Assembly (NCBI GenBank): GCA_030848705.1
Contig: CM061237.1
Coordinates: 83,943,910 to 84,007,909, forward strand
Direction of reading: 5' to 3'
Length of the DNA: 64,000 bases
DNA from: Heracleum sosnowskyi
Taxonomy: Eukaryota; Streptophyta; Magnoliopsida; Apiales; Apiaceae
A program made the position numbers and the translations under genes. Positions 55,110 through 64,000 of this stretch are shown here, in pieces (the stretch's first letter is position 1; every line of letters begins with the position of its first letter). The notes under the pieces are model-generated. The model was given only the letters and a program-made list of their open reading frames with translations, searched no databases and had not been told where the DNA came from.

Positions 55110-57200
55110 ATGAGTTCACAGAAACTAAGCAGTATCAAGATTCCTCCCTTTAACAAGGAGCACTACAGTCTTTGGAAGAAGAAGATGTTGCTTTTCATCA
55201 AAGCTTCAAATCCCATGTACTTAGATATTCTAAAGCATGGTCCCTTTACTCCAATGATTGAGATTGCTGAAACAACCGTTGGCACTGAGATAATACCAGC
55301 AAAACATGTTCCTAAAGATCCCTCCAAATACACTGATCCTGAAAAGGAGAAAGTAGCACTAGATGGACATCTCCAACTTATCATCTGTGAATCTATGGAA
55401 TTCAACATGTATGGCACTGTTGCTCACTGTAGTAGTGCTAAGAAAATGTGGGATCTTATAGAAGTGCTATGTGAAGGAACTCCTGAAGTAAGAAAGAACA
55501 AGAAGCAGATTCTGGTCTCACAGTATGAAGCTTTCATGGCTCAGCCAAAGGAGGGAGTCACAGAAGTGTTTGAGAGGTTCAACAAGCTGGTAAATGAGCT
55601 CAAACTCTATGACAAACACTATGAGACAGAAGAGCTAAACATGAAGTTCTTGTTAACTCTACCAGATCACTTGGAACCTAGAATCTCTTCCCTTAAAGAA
55701 AGAGACCTAACAAAGATTGGTTTTGATGTGTTGTATGGTGTTTTGAAAACATATGAGCTAGAGTTGTTTCAAAAGAGATCTATTCAAGCAAAGCAAGGAT
55801 TAATGGCAAATACTTCTTGTGCTCTTATTGCTGACAACTTAGATCAAAGAATGGAATCTCTTAAAGTCAGTCAAGTCAAGATTGAAGAGCTGGAAGTTGA
55901 AGACACTAATGATGAAACTCAAGTTGTCTATGATTTGCCTGAGGAAGATGAGTTCTACAACATAGATGAGCTGGACAAGATGGAAAACAAATCTTTTGCC
56001 TATATGGCTAGGAGATATCCTAACATTAGGTTTAAGAGGAAGCAGCCATTTAAGTCCAAGTTTAATGCTGGAAATGCTGGTGGATTTAGTGGCTCAAACT
56101 CTTTCAATAAAGGAAAAGGGATTGCTGGTGCTGCTATGACTCCCTTTCAATATAATCAAACTGTTGAAGATATGAGTACTGAGATGTTCAATATTCATAC
56201 TAGCATGTTAGCTGCTAATGAAGAAATTGATAGGCTAATTGCTAAAAATCTTGAGCTTACAGAAAAGAATGAGGAACTTGAGTTAATGGTTGTGAGCCTT
56301 GATGGTTTGAAGAAAGAGATTGAGTATCTTAAGAACAAAGTGGTTTGTGCTGAACAAATAGAAAAAGCTCTTAGAGAACAAATTGCTGAAAATGAATTAA
56401 AGATAAGAAGTTTTAAGAACTCCTCTGAGCTTATTCAAACCTATCACAAGGAACACACTGAAGGCTGCAAGGTTGGAGTTGGTTTTGATTATGAGAATGA
56501 TAAGGGAAGGAAGAAGGCCAAGGGCAAAGGAAAAGAAACTTTCACAAACAAAAATGCCCCAACCATTTTGTCAAGTGTTGAAAAGCCCATCTTCAAAAAG
56601 AGTGTTGTTGAGTTTGATGAAGAACTACTGGTCATCAAACAACAACTACTTGAAGAAGATGAGGCTGCTAAAGATACTTCTTCCTCTCCCAAGTCTGTTG
56701 TTCAGAGAGAAACCAAAGACAACCTTGTCAAGAGTCCTAAAATCAAGAAAGAAGTTGTTAAGAAGAAGAAACAAAACAGAAATGGTAAGATAGGTGTCAA
56801 CAAGAGTAACAATTATTCTTATGTGCCAAATGCTCCTAGGAAACAGTGTCATAAATGCTTATCTGTGAATCATTTGACTCATAAGTGTAGTAAACCTGAA
56901 AAAGAAGAAGTTGATAACCTGAGTAACCATTCTGTGGGCATGAACTCTGTCTATGATTCCTTCTGTGGCAATTCTAACTGCATGGCATGCTATGTGACTG
57001 TGATTGCTAATTGTTTATCTCTAAAGCATAAAATTGACTCTGCACAATCTTGTGAATCACACACACATATGCACTATCACAGGACAGGATCCCCAATCAA
57101 GGTTGAGAGGGTGAAAACTTCATGTGAGCCTAAGAGTGTAAACTCCGAAGCCACAAACAAAGTGAAGTCTCCTACTGTGAAGAATGTTGTTTATGCATGA
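55110..57200 (+). CDS. gag: B Gag, 696 aa
   Basis: Capsid/nucleocapsid protein. N-terminus MSSQKLSSIKIPPFNKEHYS, the form usual for Sirevirus Gag. UBN2-type capsid region about 60-230 with CEGTPEVRKNKKQIL and EVFERFNKLVNELKLYD. A predicted coiled coil spans about 365-450 (heptad-like ELTEKNEELELM, EIEYLKNKV), then a basic patch (GRKKAKGKGKE) near 465. The zinc knuckle CHKCLSVNHLTHKC is near 580-593, and a Cys-rich tail (NSNCMACYV) follows. It ends at TGA 57198-57200, but in the same frame PYQVWVPK and a TAG at 57267-57269 follow. Since A and C end with the matching motif, the TGA is probably a late nonsense mutation that removes 22 residues. Start chosen as the first ATG after the primer site. 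Confidence 0.92.
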   Translation: MSSQKLSSIKIPPFNKEHYSLWKKKMLLFIKASNPMYLDILKHGPFTPMIEIAETTVGTEIIPAKHVPKDPSKYTDPEKEKVALDGHLQLIICESMEFNMYGTVAHCSSAKKMWDLIEVLCEGTPEVRKNKKQILVSQYEAFMAQPKEGVTEVFERFNKLVNELKLYDKHYETEELNMKFLLTLPDHLEPRISSLKERDLTKIGFDVLYGVLKTYELELFQKRSIQAKQGLMANTSCALIADNLDQRMESLKVSQVKIEELEVEDTNDETQVVYDLPEEDEFYNIDELDKMENKSFAYMARRYPNIRFKRKQPFKSKFNAGNAGGFSGSNSFNKGKGIAGAAMTPFQYNQTVEDMSTEMFNIHTSMLAANEEIDRLIAKNLELTEKNEELELMVVSLDGLKKEIEYLKNKVVCAEQIEKALREQIAENELKIRSFKNSSELIQTYHKEHTEGCKVGVGFDYENDKGRKKAKGKGKETFTNKNAPTILSSVEKPIFKKSVVEFDEELLVIKQQLLEEDEAAKDTSSSPKSVVQRETKDNLVKSPKIKKEVVKKKKQNRNGKIGVNKSNNYSYVPNAPRKQCHKCLSVNHLTHKCSKPEKEEVDNLSNHSVGMNSVYDSFCGNSNCMACYVTVIANCLSLKHKIDSAQSCESHTHMHYHRTGSPIKVERVKTSCEPKSVNSEATNKVKSPTVKNVVYA

Positions 57201-57266
57201 AAAATCATTAACACAACTGTTTCTAAATCAACTGGACCCTACCAAGTGTGGGTACCAAAAACAACT

Positions 57267-57290
57267 TAGTCATTTTGTGAATGCAGGGCA
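57267..57290 (+). promoter_or_regulatory. Acceptor-like site at the B gag-pol junction
   Basis: TAG (57267-57269) in the gag frame, T-rich CATTTTGTGAATGCAG with AG at 57285-57286, then GG and pol. Spacing from stop to AG is 17 nt, as in C (17) and near A (22). Confidence 0.4.
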
Positions 57291-60200
57291 ACAGGAATAA
57301 AAGAGTCATATGGATCTTGGACAGTTGATGCTCAAGTCACATGACTGGTGATATAGCCCTGCTATCACATTTTGAGGAGAAGGTTGGCCCATCAGTAACC
57401 TTTGGAAATGACAACATTGGTTATACTATGGGATATGACAGTGTTAAATCTGGGAATGTCATTATTGAAGATGTAGCATTTGTTGAAGGACTAAAGCGCA
57501 ACCTCTTGAGTATTGGACAATTCACCTACAGGGGTTTCAAAGTAGAATTTGATGAAGATCATTGTCTAATCTCAAAAAGAGGAAGTGGTGAAGTTGTTTT
57601 AACTGGTGTGAAGAAAGGAAGCTTGTTTGTAGCAAATCTCAAGGCTGCAGATAAGGGAGAAATTTGTTGTTTCTACACTAAAGCCACAAATGAAGAATTC
57701 TGGCTATGGCACAAGAAATTGTCTCACTTGAATGTTCAGGCAATGAACTCTCTGGCAAAGAGAGAACTCATCAGAGACATGCCTGCTTTGGAGTTTGTGC
57801 AAGATGGAGCATGTGAAGCATGTCAAAGAGGAAAGATTAAGAGATCAAGTCATAAGAACAAGTTGCTCAATTCAAACTCAAAGCCTCTGCAGCTAATTCA
57901 CATGGATCTATTTGGCCCTGTGAATGTAATGTCCCTTTCCAAGAAGAAATATGCTCTAGTAATGGTTGATGATTATTCAAGGTACACTTGGGTGGAATTC
58001 CTGTTCTCCAAGGATGAAGCACCTCAAGTAATCATAGAGCATATTAAGAGAGTTGATAGAGAAGCACAAAGCACTGGTTCCTCTGTAGTTGCTTTGAGAA
58101 GTGATAATGGGACTGAGTTCAGAAATTCAACATTGTATGAGTTTTGCAAAGATAAAGGAATTTCTCAACAATTTTCAGCTCCTAGAACACCTCAACAAAA
58201 TGGAGTAGTTGAGAGAAAGAATAGAACTCTCATTGAAGCTGCAAGGACAATGTTGTTGGATGCAAAGCTACCTACTAGCTTTTGGGCTGATGTTGTTAAC
58301 ATAGCATGCTATGTGCAAAATAGAACATTGATCAATAAGAAGTCTGGAAAAACTCCTTACTCATTAATGACTGGCAAAAGAGCATCCTTCAAGCATCTTC
58401 ATGTGTTTGGAAGCAAGTGTTTTTTGATGAAAGATACTTCTGAACATGTTGGAAAATTTGATGCTAAGGCATTTGAAGGTATCTTCATTGGATACTCTCT
58501 GGAAAGGATAGCATACAAAGTGTTTGTACCTGAGCAACACAAAGTAATGGAAAACATGGATGTTACCTTCGATGACAAGAAAACTCATGGACTTGCAACA
58601 AGTGAACAAGACAGTGTGCCATTAAGATTTGAAAATCAAGGATATCTTGAGGATTCTGAAAGTGAGGATGAACCACCTGTTCCAAATAATGAAACTCTTG
58701 AAGTTGATGATCTTCTTCAAACACTTGTGCAAGGGAACACAAACACAGGGGGAGAAGAAGATAATGCAACTGTCAATCAAAATGATCTTGGAACAAGTCA
58801 AGGAAATGAACATGGTCATACAAGAAAATGGGACAGAGCCCACACTAGGGATCAAATAATTGGAGATCCTGGTGAGGGAGTTAGAACAAGGAAGGCAACA
58901 ATGAATAAATGTATGTATAGCTGCTTTCTGTCACAAGAAGAACCAAAAGTAATTGAAGAAGCTTTGAAGAATTCTGACTGGATTGTTGCAATGCAAGAAG
59001 AGTTGAATCAATTTGAGAAAAACAAAGTATGGGAACTAGTGCCACCTCCTGAAGGAAAGAATGTTATTGACACCAGATGGGTGTTCAGGAACAAAATGGA
59101 TGAAGAAGGAGTGGTGATAAGGAACAAAGCAAGGTTGGTTTCCAAAGGATACTGTCAACAGGAGGGCATTGACTATGATGAGACATTTGCACCTGTAGCA
59201 AGACTGGAAGCCATCAGGATTTTCTTGGCTTTTGCAGCTCACTCAGATTTCAAGGTATATCAAATGGATGTGAAAAGTGCATTCCTCAATGGTGATCTTG
59301 CTGAAAACTTCCCAGACTTTGTGTATAGACTGCTAAAGGCACTCTATGGACTCAAACAGGCACCAAGAGCCTGGTATGAGACTCTATCTCAATTCCTTCT
59401 TGAGCATCAATTTACCAGGGGCACAATTGATAAAACTCTATTCTTCAAGAAGCATGGTAATGATATCATTCTAGTTCAAATTTATGTGGATGATATCATC
59501 TTTGGCTCTTCAAATGAAAAACTCTGTGAAAGGTTCTCCAAGTTGATGCAAAGCAAATATGAGATGAGTATGATGGGAGAGTTAACCTTCTTCCTAGGCC
59601 TGCAAGTACATCAAAGAGAGGATGGCATCTTCATAAATCAATCTAAGTATGTTAAAGATCTCTTAAAGAAATATGGTTTAGAAGAGTCATCCCCAGCAAA
59701 AACTCCTATGTCCACTGCAATCAAGCTTGATGAAGATAAGAAGGGCAAGAGAGTTGACACCAAGGTCTATAAGGGAATGGTTGGATCATTACTCTATCTC
59801 ACAGCTAGCAGGCCAGACATCATGTTTGCCACATGCCTTTGTGCAAGGTTCCAATCTGACCCTAAGGAATCTCACATGATTACTATCAAAAGAATCTTCA
59901 GGTATCTGAAAGGGACTCCTAATCTTGGGCTATGGTATCCAAAGGGCACTGGGTTCAACCTGGTTGGTTACACAGATTCTGATTATGCTGGATGCAGAAT
60001 TGACAGGAAAAGCACCTCTGGAAGCTGCCAATTCTTAGGTCAAAGGTTAGTGTCCTGGTTCAGTAAGAAACAACAATCCACAGCAACATCTACAGCTGAG
60101 GCTGAATATATTGTTGCTGGAAGCTGCTGTGCTCAATTGCTCTGGATTAGAAATCAACTCATGGATTATGGACTAGTGTTGGAACACATTCCTCTAATGT

Positions 60201-60442
60201 GTGACAATACTAGTGCAATATCCATTGTTGCCAATCTTGTTAATCATTCTACTACAAAGCACATTGAGATAAGGTACCATTTCATTAGGGAACATGCTGC
60301 AAATGGTACTATAGCAGTCTCTTATGTTCCAACTGAGAAACAATTAGCTGACATATTCACTAAACCTCTAAATGAAGTCGTCTTCAACAGACTTGTGAGT
60401 GAAATTGGAATGCTCAATCCTTCATTTAGTTGTTCTAAGTAA
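57287..60442 (+). pseudogene. pol: B pol: protease, integrase, RT, RNase H
   Basis: Protease RVIWILDS-stop-CSSHMTGD: the catalytic DSG reads DS then TGA at 57326-57328. From 57341 the frame is open for 1033 codons. It contains the zinc finger WHKKLSHLN...CEACQRGK, integrase with HMDLFGP, LRSDNGTEF and TPQQNGVVERKNRTLIE (all three acidic residues), an acidic linker with a PPT-like AGGGGGAG at 58747, RT with QMDVKSAFLNG and IYVDDIIFGS, RNase H with GYTDSDYAGC, STAEAEYI, CDNTSAI and ADIFTKPLNEV. Relative to A, 13 codons are missing in RT (FLNGDLAE goes straight to NFPDFVYRL, losing the VYVEQPPGF segment). Both lesions should inactivate the enzyme. Confidence 0.92.
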
Positions 60443-61155
60443 GTATGCTAGTTAATTGTTGCAGTAGTAAATTTTCACTGTATTTAGATGCTCTATCTAT
60501 CTGGAGTGAAAATTAGCTGAGATATGATTTATAAATATTTCAGTATTTTACTGCATATGTTTCAAAATCATACTCTTATGAGAAGTTATGAGCTTTTAAG
60601 ACATCTCTACATAGATGATCTTGAGAGTTCACGACTTAGTACAAATAAAACAGACTTATATCGCAAACTATTGAAATTGTGAGACTTCGCGATATAGTTC
60701 ATTTCTTGAGTTCGCGACATAGTTCATTTTATGACTTCGCGACTTAGAATAACTATATCGACAAGTCTTCATATTTGACAAAATTTTGATTTAAATTCAT
60801 TTTATTTCAATTTTTGATTTAAGTCTGACAAAATGCTTGGAATTCCAAAAAGAGAGTTTTAGACAAGGTATTTATACTATATCGCAAAGTCAAACCCTTT
60901 CTTTCTACCTTCAAGACTTTGCGACATAGTTCATTTCTGGACTCTGCGATATACTTTATAAGACTTCTCGATATAGGCTATTTTGAGACTTCACGACATC
61001 AAAATAGTCTGTACAAATTCATAACTCTATATCGCAGTGTCTTTATCATATAAATACTCTTTTCTAACCGTTCACAACTTTTCATCTTGTCTTTTACTCT
61101 CAACTCTCAAACCTAAACTCAAATTCTCTTCTCTATTTTCTACTCTCAATCTCTA
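60443..61155 (+). promoter_or_regulatory. B pol to downstream-ORF spacer: inverted TCGCGAAGT array, TATA box, CT-rich leader
   Basis: Between 60631 and 61035 about ten copies of GACTTCGCGATATAG-type units, mostly the reverse complement of the LTR motif. TATAAATA-type box at 61049-61056 (CATATAAATACTC). Then CT-rich CTTGTCTTTTACTCTCAACTCTC up to ATG 61156, about 107 bp from the TATA box. The arrangement looks like a plant promoter and leader; activity is inference. Confidence 0.5.
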
Positions 61156-64000
61156 ATGGCACCCAAATCTCAAGCAGCGTCTTCCTCAAACCCCTTAACC
61201 ATACCCAGAGAGACCAATCTTCTCACTATTCCATCATAGGCTGAAGCTAACCCCCGGTACAAGTGTTTTGTACGGTTCTTGAACACTTCCTACCTTCTCC
61301 AAGCCTTAACCATGAACCCTACCCTGTATGTTGATGTTCTGGAAGGATTCTGGAGGACAGCTATGGTGTCAACAATGGCAAAGAAGGATGGAACTTCGTT
61401 CCAGGAGGTGAATTGCACAATTGGGGGCAAGCATTTCCAGTTTGGAGAAAAGGAAATAAATGAAGCTTTGGGGTTCAAGGTTGAGGGTCATGACCAAGAA
61501 GCCACTGATGATCAAATGGTGGACTTCATGACCTTCATTCAGTATGCTGATGAGATAGATACTGCTAAGCTCAACCAGAATTATGTAAGGAGGGAGTGGT
61601 CATTTCTGTTTGACGCACTCCAGAAGGTGCTTCTATGCAGGAAGACAGGATGAGACCATATCAGTCACATTGCTGTGAAGCTAGCCTACTCCTTGGCCAA
61701 CAACCAGGAGATCAATGTTGGAGACATAATTCTCAAGGAATTGGCTCAAAGGCTAGGCAGGACTATTCGTGGCAGAGGTAATGAGATCTTCTACCCTAGA
61801 TTCATTCAATGCATTTTAAATTCTCTTGATAATTCTGTGCATGAATTGGATGGTATTGATCCCACAAAATTGGCTTATTCCAAGTCCATGTCCAAAGTTC
61901 TATTTGGGTCATTGGACATAAGGAATCAAGTGGATGTGATACTAAGTGTGACCCAGCATATGCAGGACACATTTGCATCTTATCCACTTGATAAGCCCAT
62001 ATACCATGAACTTTCCTGGAAATGGAAGGCTAAGACTGAAGGAGCTTCCAAGTCTAACCCCAGCCTTCCTATCCCATCCAGTGCCCCTCCTGCAAACACA
62101 AACTTAGAAATTAGGGAGCCAAGTGCACCAGTCTCTCAAAAGACTGGTGTTCCTAAAAAGAAGACCAAGAAGAGAGCCCTGTCAATTATTAATGAATCTG
62201 TAGAGTTAGGTAGTGAGGATCCTGAGTCACCTCTCACTAGACAAAGTAAGAAATCCAAATCTCTGCCTACCACTGAATCCTCCCAACATGATTCAGATGT
62301 GGAAAAAGGGGTACACCTGTTACTGTCAATGGCCTCTCAACAGGGCATTGGTATTGAAAAGAGTAGTCTGCCCACTACATCCTATATAGAGTCAGCACAG
62401 GGTCAAGAACTCACTCTTGACCCAAGTGGAAATAAGGGTGGTCTAACACAGAGTGGAGAGCACATCACAATTGAAACTCCTCCTATTTCTCAGGGGGAGT
62501 TGCCAAAATCTACTTTGAACCCCACTTCTCTTACAGATTCTACATCTCATATTTCTTCTCAACAGAAAAGTCATTATCATGACAATTCTGCTCTTGATCA
62601 GTCAAAATCTCTATCCATGACTGAGCCAACTTCAAGTGACATGGTGCTTGACACTGTGCTCACCACCCAGGCACCACATTCAGTTGGTCAGGAATTACAC
62701 GCTGGGGCATATTCTAATGACACCAACACAAACATAGAGGATTCACCAGTTTTTACTGGAGACTTTGTGCCACACTCTCCAATCCTTAGGGATTTGGACT
62801 TGCCTTCATAGGCATATGGAGATGATGTTATAATTCATTCCATTTCAATGGAGACAGCATCATACTCCACAGCTATTCCAAGGCTGAAGGAAACTCTTCA
62901 AACATCCATACCTGTTGCAGAACCCTCATCTGTAACAGAAGTGCCTAGCACTAGCTCTAACTTGGCTCAGGCCACAATGACACAATGGCTGGGGTCTGTA
63001 CACCATGACAGACCTTCAGGATCATCTTCTGTGCCCACACTATTGACGGATAAAGCACTTCAAAATCTTCATGTGGCACAGATAGATGAGTTCTCAAAGA
63101 TTTCCCAACATCTCCTCACAGCTGGATTACCAAATCAAGATTATGAAGCTATTTTGCAATGTCACAAGGAGGATGTTGAGGCTCAGACAGAAAAGATTGT
63201 GGATGAAGCCCAACAAGATGGGAATGTGGATGTTTGGTTGGATGGAAAGAGGATAGTGAAGCTGAAGGATGCACTGGCCTTTCTCAGGGAGGACTACTTA
63301 ACTGCCTTGGGGTCGAATGCTAAAGGTCTCTCTCCTGCAGAAATCTATGATGCTGTAAATGAAGTATACAAGAGCCAGCTAAAAGCTATGCATTTCCTTG
63401 GGAAAGGTCTCCCGTCAGAAATCTCCACAATTAAGGAAGAGACAGATCATTCAATAGCACAGCTAAAGAACTGTTATCTCTCTGACTTTCCCAAGGTATA
63501 TGGCATTCTTAAGGAGGTTCAGAAAACAGCTTCTCATGTCACAAAGATGGACTGCACCCTAGCTTTGGTCTCAGATAATATGAAGAAGCTTTCTACCAAG
63601 CTAGATAACCAGGTGCAGGTCAACATCAACTCCAACTCAATGCTCACAGTGCTGTGGAAGAATCAGTATGGGAACAAGCTTGTAGATGAAGTCCCTATTT
63701 TTGACATCTCCAAATTTGACTTCTCCAAAATCAAGGACCAATCCCTCAACTCTTTCAAATCTCAACAACTATTCTCAAAGGTGGATAGCTTGGAAAGGGA
63801 GGTAGCTGATCTTAAAGATGAAAACAGAGTGCTATCTCAATCCTTGGAACAACTCAATGACAAGTTGGATGACCAAAGCAATGCCACATCAAATATTTTG
63901 CTAGTCCAACAGCAAATGATGACAACCCTGCTAAGAAGCATGAACATTCCTGTTCCTGGAGAAGCTCAAGACATCTTGTCTGATCCCAAGCCTAAGGGGG
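61156..64000 (+). pseudogene. B downstream ORF in the env-like position, continues past the window
   Basis: One frame runs from ATG 61156-61158 to the right edge with only three in-frame stops: TAG 61237-61239, TGA 61651-61653, TAG 62809-62811. N-terminal domain to about residue 330 (YKCFVRFLNTSYLLQALTMN, FGEKEINEALGF), then a Ser/Thr/Pro-rich stretch, then a charged C-terminal region with coiled-coil features near 63770-63880 (KVDSLEREVADLKDENRVLS). The N-terminal pattern is similar in style to the A ORF, suggesting a shared domain. No signal peptide or membrane helix seen, so envelope function is unsupported. Function unknown. Confidence 0.65.

Larger units (their letters stand above)
50421..64000 (+). 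mobile_element. Sirevirus-like Copia element B, right end outside window
   Basis: 5' LTR (split by a solo LTR), primer site, gag, pol, spacer with motif array, downstream ORF. It is inserted in the LINE RT at CTCAT. Coding damage is light: one stop in gag, one in protease, a 13-codon RT deletion, three stops in the downstream ORF. The 3' LTR is beyond 64000, so its age cannot be estimated from LTR divergence. Confidence 0.92.

Overview
This window is angiosperm nuclear DNA, probably from a eudicot with a large repeat-rich genome. It consists almost entirely of nested transposable elements. I see no intact host gene and no tRNA, rRNA or prokaryotic feature. The evidence for a plant is Copia elements of Sirevirus type with a long extra ORF after pol, Ty3 chromoviruses of Tekay/Del type with LTRs over 3 kb, initiator-Met tRNA primer sites, a CACTA transposon and a LINE with plant-type zf-RVT and RNase H domains. 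I cannot name the species.

Layout. (1) 1-21989: Sirevirus-like copy A1 (+), entering from the left edge. It has a gag remnant, a broken pol, a very long downstream ORF and a 3' LTR. Its RNase H region is split by a complete young Tekay-like element (3470-15784, minus strand) with 5-bp target duplication AAAGT, almost identical LTRs and one open 1537-aa Gag-Pol ORF. (2) 21990-36737: a second copy of the same family, A2 (+), directly behind the A1 3' LTR and lacking its own primer site and gag N-terminus. It is split by a Tekay-related solo LTR (24252-31616, TSD GAGAT), which itself holds a non-autonomous CACTA element (24607-27679, TSD CCT) carrying what look like exons of an AIM24-like host gene. 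(3) 36738-48878: element D (-), LTR plus gag only, joined in inverted orientation to A2. Its gag holds a 495-bp solo LTR, E (TSD TCTTC). Its LTR holds element C (39794-48378, -, TSD ATGCT), a recent non-autonomous deletion derivative. (4) 48879-50420: a LINE fragment (-), cut by D on one side and by B on the other. (5) 50421-64000: Sirevirus-like element B (+), with its 5' LTR split by another Tekay-related solo LTR (51205-54576, TSD GAAAG), a long gag, a nearly complete pol and a downstream ORF running off the right edge.

How the parts work together. In an intact Sirevirus the order is LTR, primer site, gag, pol (protease, integrase, reverse transcriptase, RNase H), downstream ORF, polypurine tract, LTR. 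A, B and C all keep traces of this order and all have lesions. The Tekay-like element is the only one with every expected part apparently functional. C keeps near-identical LTRs despite losing integrase and most of RT, so it was probably copied with enzymes supplied in trans.

The most unusual signal is that each Sirevirus family carries its own short oligomer (A AATCCTGAT, B TCGCGAAGT, C GAATGACTATC, D TATCCGTAGA, E AAACTCTGA) clustered in the LTR. In A, B and C it is clustered again between pol and the downstream ORF. In A and D it also enters coding sequence in more than one frame or orientation. In A, B and C the gag stop is followed 17-22 nt later by an acceptor-like TGCAG/GG, although the gag-to-pol frame shift is not the same. 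All comparisons were made by eye on this sequence.
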